DNA of 64,000 bases, taken from Neospora caninum Liverpool (taxonomy: Eukaryota; Apicomplexa; Conoidasida; Eucoccidiorida; Sarcocystidae). Shown here piece by piece: positions 1 through 11,500 of this stretch (position 1 is the first letter of the stretch; each line of letters begins with the position of its first letter). A program made the position numbers and the translations under genes. The notes beneath the pieces are model-generated. The model was given only the letters and a program-made list of their open reading frames with translations, did no database searches and was not told the DNA's origin. The stretch covers positions 1,261,635-1,325,634 of the forward strand of contig NC_018394.1 of NCBI RefSeq assembly GCF_000208865.1, given 5' to 3'.

Positions 1-157
1 CGAGTATAGAAGTCGGAAAAGAAAGGAGAACGGAAAGAAGAAGAAGAAAAAGAAAAAGAAGAGGGAACCCCGAGCTTCGACAGGTTCCGCGAAGTCGGCG
101 ACGTGGAGGAACCTGTGGGAGATTGAAAGTCGAGAGAAGGCCGGGAGTCTCTGAAAA

Positions 158-1139
158 ATGCGGCTGTGTATCGTCAATCCAGCTGGCGGCGTGGGAGCGG
201 CCGAGGAACAGGGACAGTTTGTCGAGGCCCGAGACGATTGGACATTCAGCATGCTTCTCCGTCACCTCGCGGAAATCGGGCTTCTTTCTTTTCCGGATAG
301 AGGGCCGTCGACAGCCCCGAAGGGACTCTCGGACCGACTGCCTCCCAATGTGGCGCTGACCAGCGACGGAGTGGTTTTCGACGTGAAAAAGAGACTCGAG
401 GACTACGCGATTCAGCCAGAGACAAAGCTGTACATCAGCAGCGCAACCTACAGCATGCCCACAAGGCTCTTTGTCATTCTGGCGGAAACCGGAGACACCT
501 ACGTGAGTTGTCGGAGCTCACTGTACCTATTCCTCTCTCGGCGTCGTACACGCACACTTGTAGAGGTATTTGCGGAAGCTACTCTCTTCACTCAAAAACT
601 GCTGCCACATCACTCAATATTTAGATATTTGAGGACGCATCGATCTGGGTCGAAAGATATCCTTGTATTCTTGTTTACCTCCTCCGTGAGAGAGCCGCCC
701 GGCGTCTCTCGATCTTTAATATACCCACGTCATGGCCTCGTCACTGGAAACCGTATGCATGCTTATATAAATATCTAAACGTAGACACGAGGCTACGCGT
801 GGGTGGCGTTTTCAGGGATTTGAGGTGTTCTCTGCGGATCGCGTGCAAGTGTTGATGCGCCTCATCAAGACCCGGTTAGGTGTCGAAGAAGACGGCATGA
901 TTCTCGTGCACAGAGGCGCGCGCCTGGACCCTGAGAAAAGCCTCCAGGATCAGTGCGTTTGCCGGGACGCTCTCGTCTATCTCCTCCTGACATCTCAAGC
1001 GCCTCCTGTGCCTCGTTCGCCCCCGCCTCCTGCGCCTGCTGGCGGGGTCCGAGGGAAGAACCCGGGAACTCCGCGAGGCAAAGACGCGAAAGACGCAAAG
1101 AAAAAGCCCGAGGCGAAGAAGGGAAAGAAAAGCAAGTAA
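158..1139 (+). CDS. Tandem ubiquitin-like domain protein
   Basis: Two exons, 158-502 and 816-1139, joined in phase 0 through a GTGAGT donor and a TTTTCAG acceptor, give 222 residues. The ATG at 158 has A at -3 and an in-frame TGA just upstream at 152. The C-terminal half (about residues 103-185) reads as a ubiquitin fold: a first strand TRLFVILAETGD, then the helix VQVLMRLIKTRLGVEED, then MILVHRGARLDPEKSLQDQ, which lines up with the ubiquitin LIFAGKQLEDGRTL segment. Residues 1-100 look like a more divergent second copy with a long loop. No C-terminal Gly-Gly is present; the protein ends in a Pro-rich stretch and a Lys-rich tail (GKDAKDAKKK). It is therefore probably a non-conjugated ubiquitin-like adaptor. 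It is convergent with Kelch13. Partner and pathway are unknown. Confidence 0.75.
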
Positions 1140-2102
1140 ACCCGCAGAACCAAGCGGCGAGGCCGCTGAGAGACGGGCGAACGACCAGATGGGAAACGGC
1201 AAGAAAAAACAAAGTTGAGGACAGGAATTGGGTCCCTTTCACACTGGAAAGCAGCGAGAGACTGGAGAAGCGACATGCGACGATAGGGCGAAATCTCCCG
1301 CTGTCTCCTTTTGGTGGCTTCACTCTCCGACCTCGGAGCACACCCCAGAAACTTCCGTCTGTCGCGACTTTCCGTGTCCATGCAGGCACCCCTGCACATA
1401 CAAATCTACAACTATAGAGATAAACATGGGTGGGATTATCGCCAAAGCAGGCACGGCAGATTCGTCAGCGCATTCTTTTGCCGAGAAATGAGTTCTGTAG
1501 AAGTGGTGGTGGAGCCGTGGACGGTCGCTAGTGGAGCCACATGCCGTGACGGAAGTATTTGCTTGTGCACGTGAGCAGACGCTTGTAAACAGCTGTTCTC
1601 CTCTACAGAACTATTTTTGGCTGTTCCGAAATAGGCATATCCGTGGTGTGCGTTCCAAGATTCTGATGTGGTGACGATTTCGGGCCTGGAAGAAGCGGGG
1701 AAGCCGGAAACGAAAAAGCCTTCCTTGTTTTCACTTGGTCACGTTTCTGCAAGAATGGGATTCCCTGCCTCTTGCGAGAAACCCGTGGCTGACACAAACA
1801 GCGCTTTCCAGCGCCCACATCTCCACATGCACATGTGTACAGTCCCGGCCCATGCGCACGCAAATCTATCCCTGCAGACAGATATCCACACGAAGCGTAT
1901 CCACGACGCTTGATCTATGTTAAATGCACTCACGCATGGACCCACGTAGCGAGGCGTCGTCGTCAGCGGGGCGACGACGCCTCGCTACGTGGTCCAGGCT
2001 ATAGGGAGACACCTGGTCTCCTTTGACTCGGCTGGCCAAGACAGCATCTCCAGAGGGCCTCTCGCGCTCTCCGCGGGCTCCTCCCTTTCCACTATCTCCA
2101 CT
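1140..2102. other. Convergent 3' spacer between the ubiquitin-like gene and Kelch13
   Basis: This holds the 3' ends of two converging genes. I see no convincing exon. Its one striking structure is a long hairpin at 1938-1995, listed separately. Confidence 0.6.
1938..1995. repeat. Long near-perfect hairpin (24 bp arms, 9 nt loop)
   Basis: The left arm at 1938-1962 and the right arm at 1972-1995 are complementary over 24 bp, with one bulged C on the left. The inner 21 bp are perfect. The loop is 1963-1971. It lies between two convergent genes, so it could shape 3' ends, feed small-RNA production, or be a remnant of a small mobile element. The sequence alone does not decide. Confidence 0.85.
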
Positions 2103-2311
2103 TCACAGATTTGCCAAGAGCATCCCGTGGCCGTAGCGCGGAGAGATCATCGGTGGACCCTCTTGCCATTCATTCACTTCTTGGCGAAGGAAGGCCGTGC
2201 TCGAAAGCACGTCCTCACTCTGGCCTCCAGTCACCTGCAGACGGAAAGAAAGACACGCAACATATCCGATTCCGGAATTTCCATCGAGATACGCACAAGC
2301 ATTTACACATT

Positions 2312-2353
<42 letters not shown>

Positions 2354-5300
2354 GAGGCACAGGAGTGCCTATATAGGTAGCCGTATGCATGCACAACTAT
2401 ATATACCGCCCTTTTCACATATTTAGTTAGATGTCCAAGACAGTGGCGTCCACCTGCATGCCGCCATCCGTGTACAGATACATACATGCATATATATATA
2501 TATATATATATATATGCTTGTATGGAAGAGCGGTATGCAACTATGAATGCACAGGGATTCGTTCTTTCTTCCACGGAATGAAAAGGATCGTGAAACGAGA
2601 GGAGGGAGGTGAGTTGTCGGTCTCAGCCTGGTGACACGATCGCCTTTTCGACAGCGCCTCGAGGTTCCACGCACCTCTGTGCATGCACGATTTCCCCACG
2701 TTCCTTACCAAAATGGAGTCGGAGACAACAACGGCGGCGCAGTCCATGCGCGGCGTTTCCATGTTGGCCAGGAAAGACCATCTTTGCGTCTGGGGATCGA
2801 GCACTTCGACCGAGTTGTGCACTACGTTGGTGTTATCGATACCGCCCATAACGACAATGTGACCCAAACTGCATGCCGCACTTCCCGCGCTTCGAACCTA
2901 AACAGGAGAAAACAGACATCTCCGAAAGCATCTCTTCCATCCTACAATCCTTTGCTTCTCGATAGTTACGCAAGTGGATGTACACACTCATAGATAGATA
3001 TGTATATGCACGTGAGAACGAATATATATCTTCGCATCTTCATCGCTTAGACGCACCATCCGAAAGAATGAATGCACATGCAGCGGGATAATCGCAGTTT
3101 ATACTCCTCCTTGCCTATGTACACATATATATATATATATATATATATTTATGTAAATTCACACCTACAAGTCGATACAAACGCATATCTACAGGTGTTC
3201 GTTATGTTACTTCATGCATTGTCATCGCTTCTACACTCTTGGAAGACCCACGCATCGTCGACGACACAGGAGAAGCATCAAATATACATATACATAACAT
3301 ATACAGATACACATATTTATACATATATACATATATGTCTATACATATCTGCATGTGCACATATATGTGCACCTATATGTATAAGGTCTATAAATGGATA
3401 AGTAGATATGCTAGGCGTGTGTGTTCCAGACCCTGCTTTGTATCTTTAGCGTTTTTACCTCGATCATTTCGGAGGGAAGAACTTCCCACTTGTTCATGCG
3501 ATGGTCGTACACCTCCACAGTGCGCAGGCGCTCGCCGTTGGTGCCTCCGAGAACGTACAGATGGTCCTCTGCAACAATTCCCGATAAGCAGTCGCACCAA
3601 AAAACGCACAGGACGCGAAAAAGTGGATGAGACCTATCTTCTGGACATGTATCCATGCCTCTTTTTGCCATCTGGCCTTTCGACTTAGCGGTACGTTCAT
3701 CGATGTTTGAATCCGCGTCGCCACCGTTCAGTTCCTCTGTGTGTCCTTCTGTGTCTGTTTCTCTCCCCTCCCTGTGTTGTTTACTCTCCCGCTCTTTCTC
3801 CCTCTACACGTTTCCTCGAGCTCCAGGACAGAGAGATGCAGAGTGCGACCCCCTGCAGTTTGTCCCCGCGGACACTGCATACACTGCATCGCATATCGAT
3901 GCTCCTCTCGTCCTTCGTTGACTGTGCCTGCCTCGGGGAATTCGAACAGAGAACCACGTGCTTGGCGCCTCGGGGTCGCGAGCTCCAGAAGCTCGCCTCA
4001 CCTTGCACGCAGCACATTGCGCTGGAGCGGGGCGTGGAGAGGGCGGCAACCTCCATCCAGTTTTTCATTCGCGGGTCGTAGCACTCGACGCTCGAGAGGA
4101 TATCCGAGCCGTCGAAGCCGCCGATCGCAAAGTGCCGATTGTTCATGAACGTCCCGCACGTGTTTCTCCGCGGAATGTTCAGCGGCGCCGCGGTCGTCCA
4201 CACGTCTCTGAGGCAGTCGAAAACTTCGGTCTCGCACAGCGCCTGAAAAAAAGACACCAAAGAAAAGAACGTCTTTGCAGCAAAACAAGGGAAACAGAAG
4301 CGGCACGGACGCGCGCGCAGAGAAGGGAGAAGAGGGAAAAGAAGGGCGGGACAGAGAAAAAAGAGAGGAGGCGACGCAAAAAAAGAGATGGAGAAGAGAT
4401 AAAGGGACGAGGAAGCAGCGAAAAAAACATAGGCACACACGCCGTGCCTCGCGTCGTGCAGTACTTAACGACGGGACCCCCCGACGCCTTCCAGTCGAGA
4501 GTCGCAAATTCGACAGAAAGGAGGGAAGAACGGTCTACTACACCGCGCGCGAGAAAAGAGGGGGAAACAGGCAAGCAGCCAGCGCGAAGCGACGAGCGCG
4601 GAGCAGAGAAAGGGCCAAACGAGAGAGCACGCGGACCGCTGGAGCTCCGCCTGTTCGGGTTTGCCGACCGTCCCGCGCGTCCCAGACTGGCGAGGCTGTT
4701 TTCCCGCGATCGTTTCGATCCTCGCTTTTGACAGGGCAGGGGTGTCTCCTCCCTGTGACTCTCCTCGCTTCTCGGGAAAGATTTCCCTCCAGATGGACGC
4801 CCGGTTTCCAGTTTAAATGTGTGTGAGAGCGTGACTCGATCCAGTTCTGGTAGCGCTGTGCGGACTCGCGCGGGCCGAGACTTGGAGCCCAGCGAAAGAG
4901 AGAAACCCCTGAGCCTCACCTTGTAGTCGAGGTTCTGGCCGCCGTAGACAAAGAGGCGATTTTGGAAAACGCTGTTTCCAAAATACGCCCGCTCGGTTTG
5001 CATCGCCTTGCACGGTCGCCAGCACTGCTGACCAATGTCGAGCACTTCCAGGGAGCGAAGATGCTCCACGCCGTTGTGACCCCCAACCGCGAAAACAAGT
5101 GGAAAGGGGAAGAAGCGAATGCCCAGAAACTCTGCCTCCTGCGTGATCGCGTCGCTCTCCGCAGAGTCTCTGCAGAGGGAAAAGCGAAAAAGACGCAGCC
5201 GCGACGTCCACAGAAAGGCAAAGGGGACAGGAAAGGGACAGGGAGAAAACGAGCCCCAACGTGTATGCGGAGCCCGTGGTCCCCCGCAGAAAAGTTGTGA

Positions 5301-6658
5301 AAAAAAGAGTAACCCGAAGAAAGAAAGCCCACGCACGGGAGGGTGGAAAACGATCCGCCATCCCCGAAGCGCAGAAAGTCTCTGAAGAACGCCCTAGGGA
5401 GTCTCTCCTGCGAAGAGGCGCTTCGTCCGAAAAAACCGTCTTCCCCCCTCTCTCCCTGTTTCCCTCGAAGTGTGTGGATCGTCTTTCTCGTTTGTCGTTG
5501 CCCTGTACCTCGGCTGCGGAGGCATCGATGGATTGCGCAAAAAGTTGAGAATGATTCGAAAGAGCTCCGAATCGCGATCCAAAAAGATGCGGCCTTGCTT
5601 GTCGCGAGAAACGTGGTGTCTCCCCGACAACAGCGTCTCCAAAAAGGATCCTGGCTGCTGCACGAAAGTGTGCCGCGAAGCTTCAAAGATGACGCCTCCG
5701 ACGTTCAAATCCACGACTGTCTCCGTCGCGATGTTGGTGTCCACAATACGTCTCTTCTCTGCGTCCAGCGCCTCGGCTTCCTGCCGGAAACGCTCCTTCT
5801 CCTACGGCACAAGAGACACAACACAGGGCTGCCAAATTGCGCCCATGCACAAAAGCACTCTCTCCATCCCTGGCCACCTCTCTATCGATCGCCGCCATTC
5901 ACATTCAGCCTACAGAGATACAGATTGAAAAACAGACAGAAACTTGGATTCGGTAAAGAAAGACTTACAAGTTCTGATATATATGCATAGATATAGATAG
6001 ACAGATGAATCGAATACAGTGAAGTGATAGTGCTTGGAACCTATTCGTTTTTCCCTGGCTATAAGAGACTTCCACTTGCGAACAGTCGCCTCCCTCTCAA
6101 GTGCAAAGGTCTGCTGGGGGTGAAGGCCCGCGAGGGAGAAGAGCGCGACGCAAAAGACGAGACAGACTGTCACAAAACCCAAAGCAGAGGGAAGGCAAAA
6201 ATCGACGAATGGGGAAAGAGAAACGTACGAGAAGCGTCCTTCGACGGTGGACCTCCTTTTCCTCTTCAAATCTCCCTCTCTCCGCATTCAACTTGCGCCG
6301 CGCGTCTTCGCGCTCAACTTGGATTTGTTTGATCTGCGTTGCAATTTCCGCTTGCGCCTTGCGCCGTTCCTCCTGCGCGAGTGCGCGAAACCAGCGAAAG
6401 AAGAGAAGGAACAGAGAGACGAGAGTGAACAGAGACACGAGGGTGAACAGAGAGACGAGGGTGAACAGAGAAAGAGAAAAAAGAGACGGCGCCTTCGCCT
6501 TCAACCGTCGCCGCGGAAGGACAAGGCCAAACTCTCGCGTTGCCATGCATGAAAGCCGCTCTCTCTCTGCGAGATCGCGATGCATGCATTCCGTTTACAC
6601 GTATTCACATACGTCTCCATACGCATCCACACGTGGAGCTCGTCACAGGGAAACGGAC

Positions 6659-6696
<38 letters not shown>

Positions 6697-8558
6697 CATA
6701 TATATGTGTACATCAGCGTCTATACGTAGCGATATTTGCATGGAAGCAGATCCACATGTAACTGTTTGTAGACACCATGTGCACGTCGCAGAGATCGGAG
6801 CACATTTATCGTCGACGTATTTGCGGCGAGAGAGGGGTGTTTTCGGTTGTGGAGGGTCTTGAGTCTTTGTGCGGTGCGCACCTTGATTTTGTCGTATTCG
6901 AATTTTTTTTCTTGTTGGAGTCTTTCGCGGGCTTGCTTGCGTTCCTCTTCGAACTCTTTCTTGGCGCGGAGGAGATCACGTTTTTCCTTGCGCAAGTCGC
7001 TCTCGGTCTTCTTCAGCCAGCCGATGAAGGTGCGACGGAGGTCGCCGACCATCGTCTCAAAGTCCTCCGCCGACGCGAAGGCGCCGGCGCTCGCGTCTTC
7101 GTCTCCGTTCGCCAGCGGGCTCTCGTCCACGCCGTCTCCGTTGAACTGCGGGTTCGCGTCTCTCTGCGGAGCTGCGAGAGGCGTCAAGAACTTGTGCGAA
7201 GCGAGCGGCTCCGGGTCGCTCGCGAGGCCAGGCCGGTGCGAAGCTGCGAGGACGGACGTCTCGCTGAACGGCAAAGAGGGACGAGTAACCCGTCCGTTGG
7301 CGAAGCTGCGCTCGCCGCCAGAAAGGTACGAGACGCCCGTGCCGCCGGCCAAGCCGCGAGCGCCCGCTGCCGAGTAGAGGAACTCGGGCGCTGCAGAGAA
7401 CGGGGCGGTGACGCCTCCCACGGCACCCAGAGCCGGCTCCAACGTCGAGCGCGAAGGAAGCGCAGGTGGAGTCGGCACGCTGTACACGATGGCGTCATCT
7501 GCGGACCCTGCGGCGAAGCGCACGCACAGAGTCTGAGACTCGGAGAGAAATCCAGAGAGAAGCTGCAGAGAGGCCAGGTGATCGAGACGCAGACGAAAGA
7601 GAGAGAGAGAGGGAAAGCTGGCGCAGGCGGAGGGAGGCCGGCACGACAGAGAGCGGAGAGGCACCGAAAGAGAGCACAGAACTCGGGAAGCACGCGAGGA
7701 GAGAAGCACAACACATGAGGAGGGAGAAGGAAGGACAGACGGCAGGACAAGGCACACTCGCGCGTGTGTGTTTCTCTGCATTTCTCCAAGCACCGGCCTC
7801 CCACGCACGCGTTTCCTCCTCTGTCTTGTGTTTATCTCCACGCCGTATGAGCGCGTGCCGTTGCGGGGAAGAGGGTTGCGTCGTCTGTCTCTTCCGCTTT
7901 CCCTCGGCCTCTCTCCCTTCATCCTCGCTCCCTTTCCTTGACCATCTCTCCCTTGCCCCGTTTTTCCCCTCCCGTCGCACTCCTGCGCGCCCGCGCGTTC
8001 TCTCGCCTGTGTCGGTGCCTTTCTCCTCGTGGGTTCGGCGAATCTGTCCCTCTCTCTGCCTCTCGCCGCATTGTGTCTCCCCTCGCCTTCTCGGTCCGCC
8101 GATCTCCCCTTTTCGCCGCGCGCCTTACCTCGTCGGGGCACGGAGCCCGCGCCGGACGTGCTGACGCGGCCTGTCGGGTTCATCGCTGGAGGCGGAGAGT
8201 AGCTCGCTTCTGGATAAGTTGGGAAAAAGTGCGAGACAGAAGAGCCGCCCGAGAGAGTCGTCCCCGCGCTGGCGACGCCAGGGAGAAGTTTCCGCCCGAG
8301 ACCGCGCGGAAGGCTTCCGACCGCCGTCGGCTCGGCTCGGCCCGCGCCGCTCTCCGCGGAGACACCAGCGGGGCCACTGCCTGCGAGGTAGCGAAGCGCG
8401 CCTGCAGCGGCGTTCTTCGGGTTCGCGCGGTCAAACCCCGACAGGAGATTGGAAGGCGGAAGAGGAGACACTTCCTTTTCGAAAGACGACAGGGAAGCAC
8501 AAGATGCCGACGACTCTGGCGACGGCACAGACGAACGAGAACCCGCCTCGCTTCTCAT
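2103..8558 (-). CDS. K13: Kelch13 orthologue: coiled coil, BTB/POZ and six-blade kelch propeller
   Basis: Nine exons in transcript order: 8558-8129, 7507-6882, 6372-6229, 5801-5509, 5169-4920, 4242-4002, 3568-3459, 2897-2709 and 2234-2103, about 804 residues with phase kept throughout. Residues 1-290 are low complexity. A coiled coil spans about 293-420 (FIGWLKKTESDLRKEK onward). The BTB/T1-like domain is at about 431-491 (DLNVGGVIFE, SGRHHVSRDKQGRIFLDRD). Six blades follow with AVGGHNG, VYGGQNL, AIGGFDG, VLGGTNG, VMGGIDN and VTGGQSE. In apicomplexans K13 marks the endocytic micropore, and Plasmodium propeller mutations confer artemisinin resistance. The donor of the third exon is ambiguous (6229 with GTACGT, or 6253 with GTCCAC; both phase 0). 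The start at 8558 has a weak context, so an upstream exon is possible. Confidence 0.95.
2315..2516. repeat. Two TA microsatellites in the last Kelch13 intron
   Basis: Uninterrupted TA tracts run at about 2315-2350 and 2489-2516, both within the intron between exons 2709-2897 and 2103-2234. Similar tracts occur in other introns of the gene (about 3124-3150 and 6660-6696). They look neutral and would make good length markers. Confidence 0.9.
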
Positions 8559-11500
8559 GGATGCAAACGACACCAGGACGCAGAGGAGACCCGAGAATGC
8601 ACTGAAGGTGGAGCAGCTGAAGGAGAGGAAAGAGGCGGAGAGGAGAAGGCGGAAGAAGAGGACGAGAAGGGATGCGAGACAGAGAAGGCGAGGAAGTGAG
8701 CGTTAGCGACAAGAGGTGTAACACGACGGGGTGGGGACGGATGGTTTCGACTTCAATGATATCGCGACATGATTGGAACACGGATAAAGAGGCAAGGCCT
8801 TTCTGTGGCGTGGTGTCGCAGAGCAACATGTGGAGAACAGGTGAGCCAGGAGACTCTGTGGCAGCTTCAGAGCGCTGAGTTCTTTCGTTTCCGGAACCGG
8901 AGAGGACAGCTCCTCCAGAAGGTCGGACGGACCACAGACTCGAGACCAAAGGGGAAATGCATGCACACGACAGCGGCATCGACGCGTGGTGGCGAGGCGC
9001 CGAGGGAAATCCACCGGCGGCAAAAGGTCGGTAGGAATCAGCCGCGAGACGGTTGAACAATCCTCCTCCAGCGAGGCTGCAGGAGGCGAACCGGCGCAAG
9101 GCGGGAGCCGCGAAACGCGAACCGGAGACTTCAAATTCGGAGAAAAAACTCGGACCGGTTCGCGATGCCTAGACGGTCGGCCCGAGTCTCGGCGTGGCGT
9201 TGAGGCGGCGCCCGGGGACGGCGCCGAGTTTTTCGTCTTCCCTTGAGAGGAACCGCAGGCTCGGCGGCGTCAACGGACCGGCCAGGAACAGAGGAGAAAC
9301 GAGGAGGTCGGAGACAGAGCTTTGAAGAAGGAAAAAACCCACGACAGATGCAAAAGAGACGATGAGAGCTCGCTCGCGTTTTTTCCTGCAGGGGACAGGA
9401 AACGAACGGGCCCGGTGCGAGCGTTGGGGCGCGTCTAAACAAAGACACTCGTATTGGCAAAAAACCGAAGCGAGGAATCTGCGATTTTCTTTCCGTCCGT
9501 CGTGTCCGGAAGAAGTGGGACGTGCAAAACTCGTCCTCTCTGCTTTCCACAACAGGCAATGCCGAGCGCGAGCGCGCTCAGAAGCGTCTTCTGTGCTAGT
9601 CGCCCATCGCAAAGCCGTGCAGAGAAAATGAACTCGGAACCTCCCGCGAGACCGAGGGTTCGCGGCGGGTACGAACTTTTTTGAGAACGCTTCAGTGCCT
9701 TTCCGTCTCTGGTGGTGTGTGGAAAAGCCGCTCTTAAAGAGGGTGGAAACCCGATTTTTTCCTCTTTGGTTCCTGGCCAACTTTTTCGGCGAGGACGAGA
9801 AGCGACCAAGACAAACAGTCTTTGCGCGAGGCGGTCTTTGTCGGCTCTCTGTCACCGGTTTTTGCCGGACTTGCGAAGAACCCCGGGGAGGCGCGAGAAA
9901 GCAGCGCTCGGAAAGGAGCGAAACGTGGTTCAACAGACCTTTTGTCGGGGAGGGTCAGGCTCCGCTGGAAAGAGGAAAGAAAAGGAGGCGAGCGAGGAGG
10001 CGAGACACCGGCGAAGCACGCAAGCGCGCCATCCACAGATGCGCAGAAGGACGTTGTGCGGGTTTACGGTAAAGGACTTCGAACACTGGTGCTCGAATCG
10101 TGGACGTTTTTTCCTCAAACGCAGAGCGCGTAAAACAGTCAGGACATCTGGACACGAACGGCCTGGCGTCGGTTCGTTTCATCTGTGGAGAGACGGGAAC
10201 ACGGCTCCGCGTGGAAACTGACAAGAAGCGAGATGGACAGCCGAAAGGGGATTCTTGGTTTGATTTTCGTGGAGAGAGGCGCGTTTTCGCGACAGGGATA
10301 AGCTTCACGGAGGGCATGAAAGGAGGGAGGCGCGGAGGGGACTCTCTCTGGACGAAACAGGTCCTGGCAGCGCTGCCGCTCGCCGAGAGAGGCGCTGAAA
10401 AACGCGTTCGGAAAGTGTCTTCCACCAAACGAAAGACTCAGTCAAGCACGGAGTCAACGGCGGAGGGAAGTGGGGACTCTCTCTGTGCCGTTCAACATGC
10501 ATAGGAAGGGTAGAAACCAGAATCGGCTTCTGATCTGCTGGAACAGATTGGTGAGGGGAGTCCCCTCCAAAACGTACTGAGAGCGGGAAAGGAACGGTCG
10601 AAGCGAGACGTGGATCTGTAGGATCGACAATCGGCAAGTGAAAGAAAACGCACGAATCCGTCTCAGAGAAGCCGTAGCGGCGGGCACCCCCTCAATGGAT
10701 GGCCCTACTAGAATCCGGACAACGTAGACGTTCCCTTCTTCTGTTACGCACATCCCCAAAGACATTCCTCAGACGAGGGTTGCCTCTCTGTAGATTCCCC
10801 CTCATTTGCCTTTTCGTTTCGTGAGAAAACAACGCGCTTCGTGCCTTTCGGTTCCACCCCTTTCGTCCAGCAGAACTGCGAAATTTGATTGTCTCTCGTG
10901 GCACTGCCCCATCCCCTCCGCTGTGAAGAATATGCACTTTTCCCGATATACGACGCATCTAGAGGAATCTCCGTCGGGAACTTTACGTTTCTGAAGCTTA
11001 TTTTGAGGCTGTCGAGCGTTCCTGCTTTTGACTTCTATGCGAGAAGGGGAGGAGAACGGCATCGTGCGGGGGCGTTTGGGCTTCCGATAGAACCGTTTCC
11101 CCGTTCGCGGTTCGTACGCATCATGTTTTCCGCAGTATGACAACTCGATCGCCCGAAACGGTCTTCGAAAGCACGCAGAAAACATCATTTTGAAGCTGCA
11201 GGAGCTAAAAACTATATCTTATACATTTGGTCCATCATCACTGCTCGTATGCTAGTCTTTACCTATTCTTACCGGTGGATTAGTTATGACTCTATCAGAT
11301 TTACATGTAAATACAGAATGGGAGTGATGGCCTGCAGTATGCAGTGAGTTCCAGAACGCCAAACGTGTTTAAGAACAGAAATATGAGCCCCCAGTATTTA
11401 GATCCGCTTTAGGATGTGCAATCTGCGCGACTGAGAGACGCGATTTCACTGGCAGCGGAAACGGTCACGCGTCTTGAGGGATGCGCGTTTCATCCCCGCT

